NCBI RefSeq assembly: GCF_000757825.1
Contig: NZ_CP009451.1
Span: 3,906,001-3,970,000 of the forward strand
Direction of reading: 5' to 3'
Length of the DNA stretch: 64,000 nucleotides
Source: Cedecea neteri
GTDB taxonomy: Bacteria; Pseudomonadota; Gammaproteobacteria; Enterobacterales; Enterobacteriaceae
This document shows, in pieces, positions 17,684 through 28,898 of the stretch. How positions within the stretch are numbered: the stretch's first letter is position 1; each line of letters opens with the position of its first letter. Position numbers and translations under genes: made by a program. A model generated the notes under the pieces. That model had not been told where the DNA came from and made no database searches. It saw only the letters and a list, made by a program, of their open reading frames with translations.

Positions 17684-20600
17684 TTAGTCGTGATGCTCTT
17701 TCAGCGGGAAGCGTCTGCGCACCAGCACAAAGAACAGCGGCACAAAGAAGATGGCCAGCACGGTGGCGGAGATCATCCCGCCCATGACGCCCGTGCCTAC
17801 CGCATGCTGGCTGCCGGAGCCCGCTCCGGTGCTGGTCGCCATCGGCAGCACGCCGAAAATAAACGCCAGTGAAGTCATCAAAATAGGGCGCAGGCGCTGG
17901 CGGCAGGCCTCAAGCGTGGCGGCGACCAGGTCCTGGCCTTTGGCGTTCAGGTCATTGGCAAATTCGACGATCAGAATGGCGTTCTTCGCCGAAAGCCCAA
18001 TCACCGTCAGCAGCCCGACCTGGAAATAAACGTCGTTCTCCAGGCCGCGCATCCAGGTGGCGAGCAGGGCGCCGATCACCCCAAGCGGAACGACGAGCAT
18101 GACGGAGAACGGCACCGACCAGCTCTCATACAGCGCGGCAAGGCACAGGAACACCACCAGTAGCGAGATAGCATACAGGGCAGGGGCCTGCGCGCCGGAG
18201 AGGCGTTCCTGGTAGGACATGCCCGTCCACTCGAGACCAAAGCCGTTTGGCAGCTTGCTCACCAGCTGTTCCATGATGTCCATGGCGGTGCCGGTACTTA
18301 ATCCCGGCGCGGCTTCCCCCACAATTTCCAGCGCGGAATAGCCGTTGTAGCGCTCAAGGCGAGGTGAGCCCGTTTCCCAGCGGGAGGTAGCAAAGGCGGA
18401 GAAAGGCACCATGCCGCCGGTTTTATTGCGCACGTACCAGCTGTTGATGTCGTCCGGCAGCATGCGGTATTTGGCCGCAGCCTGGACATATACCTTTTTC
18501 ACGCGCCCGCGATCCATAAAGTCATTCACATAGCTTGAGCCCCAGGCGGTTTGCAGGGTGTTGTTGATATCGTCAATAGAGACGCCGAGCGCCTGGGCTT
18601 TACGCTGGTCGATATCGATTTGCAGCTGCGGGCTGTCGTCCAGGCCGTTGTGGCGCACGCGGGTGAGCTGTGGGTCACTACTGGCCATTTCCAGCAGCTG
18701 GTCACGCGCCTGCATTAACGCGTCGTGCCCGGCACCGGCGTGATCCTGCAGCTCCATATCAAAGCCTGCCGCGTTGCCCAGGCCGTTAATCGCTGGCGGG
18801 CTGCTGGCAATGACTCGTGCTTCCTTAATCTTATTAAAGGCTTTGGTCGCCCGTTCGATAATCGCAAACGAGCTGCCGTCCGCGCTGCGCTCATCCCAGT
18901 CCTTCAGGCGGATAAACATTCGGGCGACGTTTTGCCCGTTTCCGCCGGGGCCCGCGCCGATGGTCGAGAACACCGAAACGACGTTGTCTTTCTCTTCGGT
19001 CAGGTAATAGCGCTCAACCTGCTGCACCACTTTTGTGGTCTGCTGCTGGGTTGCTCCGCTGGGGAGCTGCACGGAGGTGGTGAACACGCCCCGGTCTTCC
19101 TGCGGGAGGAACGAAGTTGGCAGCTTGAGGAACAGGAACACCATGCCGCCGAGCAGCAGGACATAAATCAACATCCAGCGCACGCTGCGGGCGAGAATTC
19201 TGGCCACGCCATTTTCATAGCGTTCGGCGCTGCGGTTAAAGGTGCGGTTAAACCAGCCGAAGAAGCCTTTCTGGCCGTGATGCTCGCCTTTGTGCAGCGG
19301 CTTGAGGATCGTGGCGCACAGGGCTGGCGTGAGGATCATCGCGACCAGCACCGACAGCACCATGGCGGCAACAATCGTGACCGAGAACTGGCGGTAAATT
19401 GCGCCAGTGGTGCCGCCGAAGAAGGCCATCGGCACAAACACGGCGGACAGCACCATGGCGATGCCAACCAGCGCGCCCTGGATTTGGCCCATCGATTTGC
19501 GGGTTGCCTCCCGAGGGGAGAGGCCTTCCTCGCTCATAATACGCTCGACGTTTTCTACCACCACGATGGCGTCATCCACCAGCAGGCCGATGGCCAGCAC
19601 GGTGGCGAACATCGTCAGCGTGTTAATGCTGTAGCCGAAGACATACAGCACGGCGAAGGTGCCGAGCAGAACCACCGGCACCGCAATGGTCGGGATCAGC
19701 GTGGCGCGGAAGTTTTGCAGGAACAGGTACATCACCAGGAACACCAGCAGAATCGCTTCCAGCAGCGTTTTCACCACGTCGGTAATCGAGGCTTTCACAA
19801 ACGGGGAGGTTTCGTAGGCGATTTTTGCCTCAAGGCCGTGCGGGAAGAACTGCGAAAGCTCTTCAATTTTGGCGCGGGCCAGCTTGTCGGTTTCCATCTC
19901 GTTGGCGCCGGAAGCCAGCTTAATGCCCAGCCCGGAAGCGGCCTGGCCGTTATAAGTGCTCAGAAAATCGTATTTTTCCGCCCCCATTTCAACGTCTGCC
20001 ACATTCCCCAGGGTGACCAGCGAGCCGTCCTGATTCACCCTCAGGGTAATGTCTTTGAACTGCTGCGGCGTTTGCAGGAGCGACTGGGCATTAATGGTGG
20101 CGTTTAGCGCCTGCTTATCCAGCGCCGGAGTGCCGCCGAGCTGGCCGACGGCAATTTGCGCATTCTGGGATTTGATGGCGGTGACCACGTCCTGGGTCGT
20201 CATCTGGTAGTTAGTGAGCTTGTTCGGATCCAGCCAGATGCGCATGGAATACTGCGAGCCGTAGGCATCCACGCTGCCGACGCCGTTCACGCGGCTCATC
20301 GGGTCCTGCACGTTACTGGCGACGTAGTCGGCAATGTCCTGCTTATCCATGCTGCCGTCGGTGGACACAAACGCCACCATCAGGATGTTGGTATCACCGG
20401 TTTTATTCACCGTAACGCCCTGAGTCTGCACATCCTGCGGTAATTTTCGCACCGCTGACTGCAGCTGGTTTTGCACCTGCTGGACCGCAGAGTCCGGGTC
20501 GGTCCCGGCCTTAAAGCTCAGGGTGATGGTGGCCTGACCGGCGCTGCTGCTCTGGGAGGACATGTACATCATATTGTCCAGGCCGGTCATGCTTTGTTCT

Positions 20601-20794
20601 ATGACCTGGGTAACCGTGTTCTCCAGGGTTTGGGCGGAGGCGCCAGGATAGTTCGCGGTGATCCTCACATTTGGCGGCGCGAGGTCGGGATATTGCTCAA
20701 CGGGCAGCGAAAAAATAGCCAATGCCCCGGTCAGGCAAAGTAAAATTGCCAGTACCCAGGCAAAAATGGGGCGAGATATGAAAAAATTCGCCAT
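17684..20794 (-). CDS. acrD: RND efflux pump AcrD
   Basis: AcrD is the inner-membrane proton antiporter of a tripartite pump with AcrA and TolC; in E. coli it exports aminoglycosides and other hydrophilic drugs. 1036 residues, with the usual 12 membrane segments in two halves and two large periplasmic loops. The proton-relay pair DD lies in [18 protein letters not shown] and the conserved Lys in [16 protein letters not shown]. The C-terminus [12 protein letters not shown] and the overall sequence fit AcrD better than AcrB, and no acrA lies beside it. The 153 bp to narP hold its own promoter region; I could not identify a BaeR or CpxR box. Confidence 0.95.
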   Translation of the reverse strand: MANFFISRPIFAWVLAILLCLTGALAIFSLPVEQYPDLAPPNVRITANYPGASAQTLENTVTQVIEQSMTGLDNMMYMSSQSSSAGQATITLSFKAGTDPDSAVQQVQNQLQSAVRKLPQDVQTQGVTVNKTGDTNILMVAFVSTDGSMDKQDIADYVASNVQDPMSRVNGVGSVDAYGSQYSMRIWLDPNKLTNYQMTTQDVVTAIKSQNAQIAVGQLGGTPALDKQALNATINAQSLLQTPQQFKDITLRVNQDGSLVTLGNVADVEMGAEKYDFLSTYNGQAASGLGIKLASGANEMETDKLARAKIEELSQFFPHGLEAKIAYETSPFVKASITDVVKTLLEAILLVFLVMYLFLQNFRATLIPTIAVPVVLLGTFAVLYVFGYSINTLTMFATVLAIGLLVDDAIVVVENVERIMSEEGLSPREATRKSMGQIQGALVGIAMVLSAVFVPMAFFGGTTGAIYRQFSVTIVAAMVLSVLVAMILTPALCATILKPLHKGEHHGQKGFFGWFNRTFNRSAERYENGVARILARSVRWMLIYVLLLGGMVFLFLKLPTSFLPQEDRGVFTTSVQLPSGATQQQTTKVVQQVERYYLTEEKDNVVSVFSTIGAGPGGNGQNVARMFIRLKDWDERSADGSSFAIIERATKAFNKIKEARVIASSPPAINGLGNAAGFDMELQDHAGAGHDALMQARDQLLEMASSDPQLTRVRHNGLDDSPQLQIDIDQRKAQALGVSIDDINNTLQTAWGSSYVNDFMDRGRVKKVYVQAAAKYRMLPDDINSWYVRNKTGGMVPFSAFATSRWETGSPRLERYNGYSALEIVGEAAPGLSTGTAMDIMEQLVSKLPNGFGLEWTGMSYQERLSGAQAPALYAISLLVVFLCLAALYESWSVPFSVMLVVPLGVIGALLATWMRGLENDVYFQVGLLTVIGLSAKNAILIVEFANDLNAKGQDLVAATLEACRQRLRPILMTSLAFIFGVLPMATSTGAGSGSQHAVGTGVMGGMISATVLAIFFVPLFFVLVRRRFPLKEHHD

Positions 20795-20947
20795 GCGGTC
20801 AGGACCCCTTTAAAAGCTTCTAATTGTTATCAATAACCGCATCACTGTAGCTTTAACCGCGTAGCCAAACGTGGAGAAATTTAGGAGATCGTGTAAATAA
20901 GCTTTGTAATTGGCAGGATTTGTAACCGTACCTTTTATTGGGTCGAT

Positions 20948-21589
20948 TTAACTCTTATTTTCCAAAAAAAGTACGGTGGCCGCAACGCGAGACCTGACCT
21001 GCAGCTTACGAAGCAGGTTGCGAATATGCACTTTTACCGTCTCTTCGGAAATATGCAGGCCGCTGGCGATTTGCTTGTTCGACAGGCCGCGAGCCACCTC
21101 AGACAACACGTCCAGCTCGCGCTCGGTGAGGATAGCAAAGGGATCGCTACTCTGCCGCTCGCTGCCGCGGTTATTCAGATACTCGCGAACCTGCTCGCTG
21201 AACGCCTTTTCACCCTTCAGGCAGTGATGAATTTCCTGCAGCAAAACGTCCGGATCGCTGTCTTTCAGCAGGTAGCCATCGGCCCCGGCATCAATCAGCG
21301 TAAAGATATCGCTGCGGGCGTCGGAAACGGTGAGGATCACCACCCGTGCGCTAATGCCGTCCCGGCGCAGGGCGTTGAGCGTATCAAGGCCGCTCAGCCC
21401 TTTCATATTCAGGTCAAGCAGAATGAGGTCCGGTGCCAGCCGGTTAGCTAAACTGATGGCCTCTGCGCCGCCGCTGGCTTCTCCCACGACGGAAAAAGTG
21501 TCGTCCAGCTCAAGAAGCTGGCGGATCCCGCGCCGCATCAGCGGATGATCGTCGACGATTAAAACCTGGTATACCGTTTTTTCTGACAT
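20948..21589 (-). CDS. narP: Nitrate/nitrite response regulator NarP
   Basis: NarP is a cytosolic DNA-binding regulator that activates nap and other genes when nitrate or nitrite is sensed. Receiver domain (1-120) with Asp59 as phosphoryl acceptor (LILLDLNMKG), then a LuxR-type HTH (about 145-205, LTERELDVLSEVARGLSNKQIA). 213 residues against 215 in E. coli; sequence is closer to NarP than NarL. The ATG at 21589 follows AGGAG, 19 bp after the narQ stop, so it is cotranscribed with its kinase. In E. coli narP is separate from narQ. Confidence 0.92.
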   Translation of the reverse strand: MSEKTVYQVLIVDDHPLMRRGIRQLLELDDTFSVVGEASGGAEAISLANRLAPDLILLDLNMKGLSGLDTLNALRRDGISARVVILTVSDARSDIFTLIDAGADGYLLKDSDPDVLLQEIHHCLKGEKAFSEQVREYLNNRGSERQSSDPFAILTERELDVLSEVARGLSNKQIASGLHISEETVKVHIRNLLRKLQVRSRVAATVLFLENKS

Positions 21590-21608
21590 TGCTAACTCCT
21601 GAATAAAG

Positions 21609-23318
21609 CTAATTATTGTTATGGCCGCCGGCATCCGCCGGGGGAGTGGAGGTGAAATGAACCTCCACAAGCGTTCCGCCCTGCGGCGGACGAGATATTG
21701 TTAGTTCCCCGCCAAGGCGGCCCGCGCGCTCGTGCATGATATTCAGCCCGTAATGCCCCTCGGGTTCTTCCAGACTGGCAATGCCGTGGCCGTTATCAAA
21801 CACCGAAGCGTAATGCTCGCCGCCTGCCGTCGAGCGGCAAACGATCTCAATGCGGCCCGCATTCGCGTGTTTAATGGCGTTTAGCGCCGCTTCACGAATG
21901 ATTTGCAGCAGGTGTATTTGCTGGGAAGCATCCAAAGCCTGGGTCGGCATGCTGCACGCCAGGCTTATCTCCGCCTGGGTTTGCTCGCGCAGCGGCTCAA
22001 GCAATTCCTGCAGCGCGGAAGGAAGATCGGCCTGCTGCAACGTCAGGCGGAAGGTAGTGAGCAGTTCGCGCAGCTGGCGGTAAGCGTCATTTAAGGCCTG
22101 GGAAAAATCCCCGACAATCCGCTGAGCGGGCAGATTGTCTTCCGGCACCGCGCGCTTTAGCAGCGTGAGTTGGATGCGAAGATAAGAGAGCACCTGAGCC
22201 AGCGAGTCGTGCAGTTCCCGGGCAATGGTGGCTCGCTCTTCCATCAGCAGCAACTGCTGGTAGTGCTTCTGCGCCTGATTAAAGTAAACGCCTCGCCCCA
22301 GCATGGTGGCAACGCTTTTCATCAGCTGAGGGGAGGGTTCTTCACCCTGAGACTGCCAGCGCAGCGTCCCGAGCGCGCTGTCCTGCTGAACCAGCGGCAG
22401 GGCATGCCATTTTTCGTCTGCCGCCGGAGAACCCTCTGTCAGGCACCAGTTTTCTCCGACCTGCATTTCCAGCGCGCTGACCGCCTCGTGCTGGTGAATT
22501 ATTTTCAAAATCTGCACGAAGCAATCGCGGTTGATGGTACTGACGTTCAGCGCCTGAGAGCAGCTGTAAAGCACCTCGAGCATGCGGTTCGCTTCTTGCA
22601 GGCGCAGGGTTTTTTGCTCAACCTGCTGCTCTAAAGAACGATAGAGTTTTTGCAACTCGTCCGCCATGCGTATAAAAGCCTGCGCCAGCGAACCCAGCTC
22701 GTTGGGCAAGGAGCGGTCGAGCGTCGGTAGCCTGAACTCACCGCGCTCAATGGCCTGACTGGCTTCGACCATCGTATTCAGAGGCGCGACCACCTGCTGG
22801 CGAATACGGCGTAAGGTGAAAAACATGAGGGTGAAAATTGCCATAAAACCGATAACCGAAGCCGCGACAACCTGCATCATTTTTCGCTCGGCATAGTGTT
22901 GCAGCGCCAGCACAAACAGGTCGATTTGTTCCACGTAGGCGGCGATGTTGTAGCGGTACCAGTCGGTATCTTCGTTCTGAATGTGCTTTTGCATTTGCTG
23001 CCAGGCATCCTGCAGCGAGTTATAGCGCGTCTTAACCTCGTCGGGCACCCAAAAGCGGTTGAGCTGCTGCAACGTGGGGGAATCCAGCGACTGCTGGTAC
23101 TGCTGCAAATGTGCCGCAATAGCTTTGGGGTCACCCTGCAGATCGTAGCCAAGACGGTAGCTCTGCATGCGCAGCGAGCCCGCAATATTGACCGCTTCCG
23201 CATCCTTCAGGCTGCTGGCGAGCGTCAGCATCGCGATGCCGGTGGAGAGCAACGACAGCAGGACAATCGAAAAGAAAGCGCGGGCGAGGCTGGTGGAGAC
23301 CGAGCGTTTGACTGTCAC
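21609..23318 (-). CDS. narQ: Nitrate/nitrite sensor histidine kinase NarQ
   Basis: NarQ senses periplasmic nitrate and nitrite and phosphorylates NarP (and NarL). Two membrane segments (about 13-35 and 148-170) frame the sensor domain, whose ligand-binding P-box SLRMQSYR includes Arg50. Then come a HAMP domain, a GAF-like cysteine-containing region, and the HisKA_3 motif ERATIARELHDSLAQ with His370, followed by the ATPase domain. I choose the GTG at 23318 (MTVKRSVSTS), like the GTG start of E. coli narQ; this gives 569 residues against 566. Operon narQ-narP, divergent from nap. Confidence 0.94.
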   Translation of the reverse strand: MTVKRSVSTSLARAFFSIVLLSLLSTGIAMLTLASSLKDAEAVNIAGSLRMQSYRLGYDLQGDPKAIAAHLQQYQQSLDSPTLQQLNRFWVPDEVKTRYNSLQDAWQQMQKHIQNEDTDWYRYNIAAYVEQIDLFVLALQHYAERKMMQVVAASVIGFMAIFTLMFFTLRRIRQQVVAPLNTMVEASQAIERGEFRLPTLDRSLPNELGSLAQAFIRMADELQKLYRSLEQQVEQKTLRLQEANRMLEVLYSCSQALNVSTINRDCFVQILKIIHQHEAVSALEMQVGENWCLTEGSPAADEKWHALPLVQQDSALGTLRWQSQGEEPSPQLMKSVATMLGRGVYFNQAQKHYQQLLLMEERATIARELHDSLAQVLSYLRIQLTLLKRAVPEDNLPAQRIVGDFSQALNDAYRQLRELLTTFRLTLQQADLPSALQELLEPLREQTQAEISLACSMPTQALDASQQIHLLQIIREAALNAIKHANAGRIEIVCRSTAGGEHYASVFDNGHGIASLEEPEGHYGLNIMHERAGRLGGELTISRPPQGGTLVEVHFTSTPPADAGGHNNN

Positions 23319-23508
23319 TGCGTAATAACCCCTTAAAGCATATGGTGGGCGAAACCTACCAGAATCTGCCTTACAGGCAAACGCCTGGCGGCGACTTTTT
23401 CGCTCTGGCGCTAAAAATGGCGTCTCATTTAACGCACGCTTTGCCACATTATAACGCCCTTCTTACATCTAACGGGGTGCGACTTATTGCGCCTGACTCG
23501 CCGCCTCT

Positions 23509-23572
23509 TTGATCCGACAACGGCATTTACCCCTTTAGGGGGATGCTTTTGTAACCCTCCGTCACATACCTT
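23509..23572 (+). promoter_or_regulatory. napF promoter with FNR-type and NarP (7-2-7) sites
   Basis: A NarP-type inverted heptamer pair TACCCCT-TT-AGGGGGA lies at 23528-23543 (second half one mismatch). Its centre is exactly 20 bp from that of an FNR-like site at 23509-23522, which has a good TTGAT half and a poor second half. A -10 TACCTT (23567-23572) predicts a start near 23580, which puts the sites at about -64.5 and -44.5, the published arrangement of the E. coli napF promoter. Confidence 0.72.
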
Positions 23573-23669
23573 AAACACGGTAAAAAACCGCAGTAAATAC
23601 GCGGATAAAAAGAAGAACGTTTTTACCCGGAGGTGACCCGACCGGGTATTTTGAGCAAGGATCTGCCCA

Positions 23670-24161
23670 ATGGCTAAACTGACCCGTCGCGGCCTGCTGA
23701 CCGGTGGCTGGCACAGCCTTACCCCTGTAATTCGTCCTCCCTGGAGCGGCGATGAAACGCATTTTCTGCTGGACTGCACGCGCTGCGATACCTGCATTAC
23801 CGTCTGTCAAAGTCGGGTGCTTCGCCGTGGGCAGGGCGGCTACCCTGAAATCGACTTCAGCCCGGGCGAATGCACTTTCTGCTACGCGTGTGCTGAAGCC
23901 TGCCCTGAGCAGCTTTTTGCGCCGCAATCCTCCAAACCCTGGGCACTGACCTTACAGCTGGCCGAAACCTGCCTTGCCTTGCATCAGGTGGAATGCCGCA
24001 GCTGTGAAGATGCCTGCGAGCCGCGGGCGATTCGTTTTTTACCCACTCTTGAGGGCGTTTCCCGTCCACAGATTTCTTCGTCTGCCTGTCACGGCTGCGG
24101 CGCCTGCGTTGCCGGGTGCCCGACGTCAGCCATAACCCTGAGGCCACAAGATGCACACTGA
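23670..24161 (+). CDS. napF: Ferredoxin-type protein NapF
   Basis: NapF is a cytosolic iron-sulfur protein that binds NapA precursor and helps its cofactor assembly before export. Three four-cysteine clusters are visible: CTRCDTCITVC (near 36), CTFCYACAEAC (near 69), and CHGCGACVAGC (near 139), plus CRSCEDAC. 163 residues against 164 in E. coli. The start follows AAGGA. It is the first gene of napFDAGHBC and overlaps napD by 11 bp. A 7-bp leader hairpin lies just upstream. Confidence 0.95.
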   Translation: MAKLTRRGLLTGGWHSLTPVIRPPWSGDETHFLLDCTRCDTCITVCQSRVLRRGQGGYPEIDFSPGECTFCYACAEACPEQLFAPQSSKPWALTLQLAETCLALHQVECRSCEDACEPRAIRFLPTLEGVSRPQISSSACHGCGACVAGCPTSAITLRPQDAH

Positions 24162-24414
24162 CTGGCACGTATGCGGCCTGGTGGTTCAGGCCAAACCTGA
24201 ACACGTTGCTGCCGTTCGCAGCGCGATTAATGCCCTGCCGGGCAGCGAGGTTGCGGTCGACGATACCGACAGCGGCAAGCTTGCGGTAGTTATCGAGGCA
24301 GCCGAGAGCAGCACGCTGCTCGAACAAATTGAGCGGGCACGCAATATCTCTGGCGTGCTGGCGGTGTCGCTGGTTTACCACCAGCAGAATGAACAAGGTG
24401 AGGAAGCACCATGA
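24151..24414 (+). CDS. napD: NapA signal-peptide-binding chaperone NapD
   Basis: An 87-residue cytosolic chaperone with a ferredoxin-like fold that binds the twin-arginine signal peptide of NapA and holds back export until the molybdenum cofactor is in place. The ending [20 protein letters not shown] is characteristic. It overlaps napF by 11 bp and napA by 4 bp, a sign of tight translational coupling. Confidence 0.95.
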   Translation: MHTDWHVCGLVVQAKPEHVAAVRSAINALPGSEVAVDDTDSGKLAVVIEAAESSTLLEQIERARNISGVLAVSLVYHQQNEQGEEAP

Positions 24415-26897
24415 AACTCAGTCGTCGTAGCTTTATGAAAGCGAATGCCGTTGCCGCAGCTGCCGCGGCGGCGGGCCTAAGCGTACCGGGCGTAGCTCAT
24501 GCGGTGGTGGGCAAGCAGGATGCCATCAAATGGGACAAAGCCCCCTGCCGCTTCTGCGGTACGGGCTGTGGCGTGCTGGTGGGCACCCAAAACGGTCGCG
24601 TAGTCGCCAGTCAGGGGGACCCGGAAGCGCCGGTCAACCGCGGTCTGAACTGCATTAAAGGCTACTTCCTGCCAAAAATTATGTACGGAAAAGATCGTCT
24701 GACCCAGCCGCTGCTGCGCATGAAAGACGGGCAGTACCACAAAGAAGGTGAATTCCAGCCGGTCAGTTGGGATAAAGCCTTCGACGTGATGGAAGAAAAA
24801 TTCAAGGCCAGCCTGAAAGAGAAAGGCCCGGACGGCATCGGCATGTTCGGCTCCGGCCAGTGGACGGTCTGGGAAGGCTACGCCGCCGCGAAGCTGTTCA
24901 AAGCGGGCTTCCGCTCTAACAACATCGACCCGAACGCGCGTCACTGCATGGCGTCGGCGGTGGTGGGCTTTATGCGCACCTTCGGCATGGACGAGCCGAT
25001 GGGCTGCTATGACGATATCGAGCAGGCGGACGCCTTCGTGCTTTGGGGCTCCAACATGGCGGAAATGCACCCGATCCTCTGGTCGCGCATCACTAACCGC
25101 CGTCTGTCTGACGAGAACGTCAATGTGGCGGTGCTCTCCACCTTCCAGCACCGCAGCTTTGAGCTGGCGGACAACGGCATGGTGTTTACGCCGCAAAGCG
25201 ACCTGGTCATTCTGAACTACATCGCCAACTACATTATCCAGAACAACGCGGTTAACGAGTCGTTCTTCAAACAGCACGTTAACCTGCGCCGGGGCGTCAC
25301 GGATATTGGCTACGGCCTGCGTCCGACCCATCCGCTGGAGAAAGCGGCGAAGAATCCGGGGTCGGATGCCTCTGAGCCGATGAGCTTCGACGAGTACAAG
25401 GCGTTCGTCGCGGAATACACGCTGGAGAAAACCGCTGAGATGAGCGGGGTGCCAAAAGATCAGCTTGAGGCGCTGGCGAAGCTTTATGCCGACCCGAACA
25501 AGAAAGTGATTTCCTACTGGACGATGGGCTTTAACCAGCACACGCGCGGCGTGTGGGCTAACAACCTGGTTTATAACCTGCACCTGCTGACCGGGAAAAT
25601 CTCCCAGCCGGGCTGCGGGCCTTTCTCTCTGACCGGGCAGCCGTCCGCGTGCGGCACCGCGCGCGAGGTGGGGACATTTGCCCACCGTTTACCGGCAGAT
25701 ATGGTCGTCACCAACGAAAAGCACCGCGAAATCGTCGAAAAAACGTGGCAGCTGCCGGCCGGGACTATTCCAGCCAAAGTCGGGCTGCATGCGATTGCCC
25801 AGGACCGGGCGCTGAAGGACGGCAAGCTCAACGTTTACTGGGTGATGTGTAACAACAACATGCAGGCCGGGCCAAACATTAACGAAGAGCGTATGCCGGG
25901 CTGGCGCGATCCGCGCAACTTCATCATCGTCTCCGATCCTTACCCGACCATCAGCGCGCTGACGGCCGACCTGATCCTGCCGACCGCCATGTGGGTGGAA
26001 AAAGAGGGCGCCTACGGTAACGCCGAACGCCGCACGCAGTTCTGGCGCCAGCAGGTTAGCGCGCCGGGTGAGGCAAAGTCCGATCTCTGGCAGCTGGTGA
26101 CCTTCGCAAAACGCTTCAAGGTAGAAGATGTCTGGCCTGCCGACCTTATCGATAAGAAACCTGAGTACCGGGGCAAGACTCTGTTCGACGTGCTGTTTGC
26201 CAGCGACGCGGTTCGCAAGTTCCCGCTGACTGAACTGACAGATCGGCAGCTAAACGACGAGTCTCGCGAGCTGGGCTTCTACCTGCAAAAAGGTCTGTTC
26301 GAAGAATACGCCAGCTTTGGACGCGGGCACGGGCACGATCTCGCCCCGTTTGATGACTACCACAAAGCGCGGGGTTTGCGCTGGCCGGTGGTGGACGGGA
26401 AAGAAACCCAGTGGCGCTACAGCGAAGGCCACGATCCTTACGTTAAGGCCGGGGAAGGCTACAAGTTTTACGGCAAGCCGGACGGGAAAGCGGTGATCTT
26501 TGCGCTGCCGTTCGAGCCGGCGGCGGAAGCGCCGGATCAAGAATACGACCTGTGGCTCTCTACCGGGCGAGTCCTTGAGCACTGGCATACCGGCAGCATG
26601 ACGCGCCGCGTGCCGGAGCTGCATCGTGCTTTCCCGGAAGCCGTAACGTTTATTCATCCGCTGGATGCGCAGGAGCGTGGCCTGCGCCGCGGTGACAAAG
26701 TGAAAGTGATCTCTCGCCGTGGCGAAGTGATTTCTATTGTCGAAACTCGTGGCCGTAACAAACCGCCTCGGGGCCTGGTTTACATGCCGTTCTTCGACGC
26801 CGCGCAGCTGGTGAACAACCTGACGCTCGACGCTACAGATCCGCTTTCTAAAGAGGCGGATTTCAAGAAGTGCGCCGTGAAGCTGTCGAAGGTGTAA
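24411..26897 (+). CDS. napA: Periplasmic nitrate reductase catalytic subunit NapA
   Basis: NapA reduces nitrate to nitrite in the periplasm with a bis-MGD molybdenum cofactor. The Tat signal has SRRSFMK (residues 4-10) with cleavage after VAHA. The [4Fe-4S] cluster is bound by [10 protein letters not shown] and the later CIKGY cysteine (about 46-81). The cysteine of ARHCMASAV (near 180) coordinates molybdenum. 828 residues, the same length as E. coli. Molydopterin-binding domains run to the C-terminus. Confidence 0.98.
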   Translation: MKLSRRSFMKANAVAAAAAAAGLSVPGVAHAVVGKQDAIKWDKAPCRFCGTGCGVLVGTQNGRVVASQGDPEAPVNRGLNCIKGYFLPKIMYGKDRLTQPLLRMKDGQYHKEGEFQPVSWDKAFDVMEEKFKASLKEKGPDGIGMFGSGQWTVWEGYAAAKLFKAGFRSNNIDPNARHCMASAVVGFMRTFGMDEPMGCYDDIEQADAFVLWGSNMAEMHPILWSRITNRRLSDENVNVAVLSTFQHRSFELADNGMVFTPQSDLVILNYIANYIIQNNAVNESFFKQHVNLRRGVTDIGYGLRPTHPLEKAAKNPGSDASEPMSFDEYKAFVAEYTLEKTAEMSGVPKDQLEALAKLYADPNKKVISYWTMGFNQHTRGVWANNLVYNLHLLTGKISQPGCGPFSLTGQPSACGTAREVGTFAHRLPADMVVTNEKHREIVEKTWQLPAGTIPAKVGLHAIAQDRALKDGKLNVYWVMCNNNMQAGPNINEERMPGWRDPRNFIIVSDPYPTISALTADLILPTAMWVEKEGAYGNAERRTQFWRQQVSAPGEAKSDLWQLVTFAKRFKVEDVWPADLIDKKPEYRGKTLFDVLFASDAVRKFPLTELTDRQLNDESRELGFYLQKGLFEEYASFGRGHGHDLAPFDDYHKARGLRWPVVDGKETQWRYSEGHDPYVKAGEGYKFYGKPDGKAVIFALPFEPAAEAPDQEYDLWLSTGRVLEHWHTGSMTRRVPELHRAFPEAVTFIHPLDAQERGLRRGDKVKVISRRGEVISIVETRGRNKPPRGLVYMPFFDAAQLVNNLTLDATDPLSKEADFKKCAVKLSKV

Positions 26898-26903
26898 CGC
26901 GCA

Positions 26904-27599
26904 ATGTCCCGCGCCGACAAAACTCAACCGGCACGCCGCCGCTTTTTGCGTGATGTTGCGCGGGCGGCGGCAGGGCTGACGGCCGTCGCCGTGGTTCTGG
27001 GGTTGCAGCAGCAAACTTCCAGAGCGCAGGGCGTGCGGCTGCGTCCACCGGGCGCGCTGGATGAAGAGGCGTTTTCACGCGCCTGCATTCGCTGCGGGCA
27101 GTGCGTGCAGGCTTGTCCTTACGACACCCTGAAGCTGGCCACGCTTGCTTCCGGGCTTGCGGCGGGCACGCCGTACTTTGTTGCGCGGGATGTGCCCTGT
27201 GAAATGTGCGAAGACGTGCCGTGCGCCAAAGTGTGCCCAAGCGGCGCGCTGGACGCGGATATCGCCTCGATCGACGACGCGCGAATGGGGCTGGCGGTTC
27301 TGCTGGATCATGAAAACTGCCTGAACTATCAGGGGCTGCGCTGCGACGTCTGCTATCGCGTTTGTCCGTCTATCGACCGGGCCATCACCCTTGAGATGGA
27401 GCGCAATCTACGTACCGGCAAACACGCCCGCTTCTTGCCGACGGTACACAGCGATGCCTGCACCGGCTGCGGCAGGTGTGAGCAGGCCTGCGTGCTGGAC
27501 CTGGCGGCAATCAAAGTACTGCCGCGCTCGCTGGCAAAAGGGGAGTTAGGCAAGCATTACCGTTTTGGCTGGCTGGAGGCGACCGATGGCAAACCATAA
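26904..27599 (+). CDS. napG: Ferredoxin-type quinol dehydrogenase component NapG
   Basis: NapG is a periplasmic protein with four [4Fe-4S] clusters that, with NapH, passes electrons from ubiquinol to NapC/NapB. It has a twin-arginine signal ([15 protein letters not shown]) and cysteine groups [32 protein letters not shown] and [11 protein letters not shown]. 231 residues as in E. coli. The start is 6 bp after napA and the end overlaps napH by 14 bp. Confidence 0.95.
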   Translation: MSRADKTQPARRRFLRDVARAAAGLTAVAVVLGLQQQTSRAQGVRLRPPGALDEEAFSRACIRCGQCVQACPYDTLKLATLASGLAAGTPYFVARDVPCEMCEDVPCAKVCPSGALDADIASIDDARMGLAVLLDHENCLNYQGLRCDVCYRVCPSIDRAITLEMERNLRTGKHARFLPTVHSDACTGCGRCEQACVLDLAAIKVLPRSLAKGELGKHYRFGWLEATDGKP

Positions 27600-28449
27600 G
27601 CAGGATGCAGGGCACGATGCCGCAGCGAAAAAGGGCTGGTGGCATAGCCGAAAATGGCTGCTGATGCGCCGTTTTTCGCAGGCGTTGGTTTTAAGTTTTT
27701 TTCTCTGCGGTCCGCTTTTCGGCGTGTGGGTTTTGCATGGCAATTACAGCGGCAGCCTGCTGCTGGACACGGTGCCGCTGAGCGATCCTCTGCTGGTGCT
27801 GCAAAGCCTGTTGGGCGGCCACTTGCCTTCAGCTTTGGCGCTAATTGGAGCGGGAATTGTGGTGGCCGGGTACGCGCTGCTGGGCAAAAGGATGTTTTGC
27901 GGATGGGTCTGTCCACTCAATCCGTTAACGGATCTGGCTGCCTGGCTGAGGCGAAAAACGGGCTTCAACGCTTCGGCTTCGCTGCCGCGCTGGCTGCGCT
28001 ACCTGCTGCTGGTGATGGTGCTGGCGGGCAGCGCGCTGACCGGCACGCTTCTATGGGAATGGGTGAATCCTGTTTCACTGATGGGGCGAGGGCTGATATT
28101 CGGCTTTGGAACCGGAATCTGGCTGCTGGTTGCGCTGTTTCTCTTCGATTTATTGCTGGTTGAACACGGCTGGTGCGGCCATCTCTGCCCGCTTGGGGCA
28201 CTCTATGGCGCAGTCGGCAGCAAAGGTGCTTTTGAAGTTAGCACCGATGGGCGGGAGCGCTGCACCCGCTGTATGGATTGTTTTCACGTTTGCCCGGAGC
28301 CGCAGGTGCTGCGCGCGCCGGTACTGGATAAGCACAGCCCGGCGCGGGTCACGAGCCGCGACTGCCTGAACTGCGGTCGCTGCATCGACATCTGCCCGGA
28401 GGATGTTTTCAAAATAACAACACGATGGAGCTCGGGAGCTAAATCATGA
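27586..28449 (+). CDS. napH: Quinol dehydrogenase membrane component NapH
   Basis: NapH is an inner-membrane iron-sulfur protein with four membrane segments and two ferredoxin-type clusters ([11 protein letters not shown] and [14 protein letters not shown] at the C-terminus), plus the CGWVCPLNP and CGHLCPLGA cysteine pairs on loops. It works with NapG as a quinol dehydrogenase. The ATG at 27586 follows GGAGG and gives the conserved MANHKQDAG start; 287 residues equal E. coli. The ending [10 protein letters not shown] is conserved. Confidence 0.95.
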   Translation: MANHKQDAGHDAAAKKGWWHSRKWLLMRRFSQALVLSFFLCGPLFGVWVLHGNYSGSLLLDTVPLSDPLLVLQSLLGGHLPSALALIGAGIVVAGYALLGKRMFCGWVCPLNPLTDLAAWLRRKTGFNASASLPRWLRYLLLVMVLAGSALTGTLLWEWVNPVSLMGRGLIFGFGTGIWLLVALFLFDLLLVEHGWCGHLCPLGALYGAVGSKGAFEVSTDGRERCTRCMDCFHVCPEPQVLRAPVLDKHSPARVTSRDCLNCGRCIDICPEDVFKITTRWSSGAKS

Positions 28450-28895
28450 AAAGCCATGGCCTGACAAAGGCGTTATTTCAATGGGGAGCGGCATTAACTC
28501 TGGTCGTCAGCGGCGCGCTTTGGGCGGCAAACGGCGTAGATCTTAACCAGTCGCCGGAAGTTTCTGGCACGCCGGAAGGCGCGGTGCGTATGCCGAAGCA
28601 GCAGGAGCGGATGGCGCTGAACTACGTTAACCAGCCGCCGATGATCCCGCACAGCGTGGACGGCTACCAGGTCACGACGACCAGCAACCGCTGCCTGCAG
28701 TGTCACGGCGTTGAAAGCTATCGCGCCACGGGCGCGCCGCGCGTCAGCCCAACGCACTTTTTAGACAGCGACGGTAAAGTTCTGTCGAACGTGGCTCCGC
28801 GCCGCTATTTCTGCCTGCAGTGCCATGTGCCGCAGGCGGACGCCGCGCCGATTGTTGAAAATACCTTCACGCCATCCAAAGGGTTTGGGAAATAA
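28446..28895 (+). CDS. napB: Diheme cytochrome c subunit NapB
   Basis: NapB is the periplasmic diheme c-type cytochrome that passes electrons to NapA. It has a Sec signal peptide (to about residue 28) and two heme sites CLQCHG and CLQCHV, with further histidine ligands (IPHS, PTHF). 149 residues, as in E. coli. It overlaps napH by 4 bp. Cytochrome c maturation genes (ccm), which follow napC in E. coli, are not present here and must lie elsewhere. Confidence 0.96.
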   Translation: MKSHGLTKALFQWGAALTLVVSGALWAANGVDLNQSPEVSGTPEGAVRMPKQQERMALNYVNQPPMIPHSVDGYQVTTTSNRCLQCHGVESYRATGAPRVSPTHFLDSDGKVLSNVAPRRYFCLQCHVPQADAAPIVENTFTPSKGFGK

Positions 28896-28898
28896 GTT

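Noticed and set aside
18725..20107. 460-codon frame on the strand opposite acrD
   Set aside because: It is a GC-driven shadow of acrD; the composition is rich in His, Gln, Arg and Gly and no domain is visible.
17684..20794. acrB instead of acrD
   Set aside because: No acrA is adjacent, the neighbours are narQ, ypfM and dapE as for E. coli acrD, and the sequence fits AcrD along its length.
24477..25685. 402-codon frame opposite napA
   Set aside because: Antisense shadow of a complete, highly conserved napA; no ribosome site or family match.
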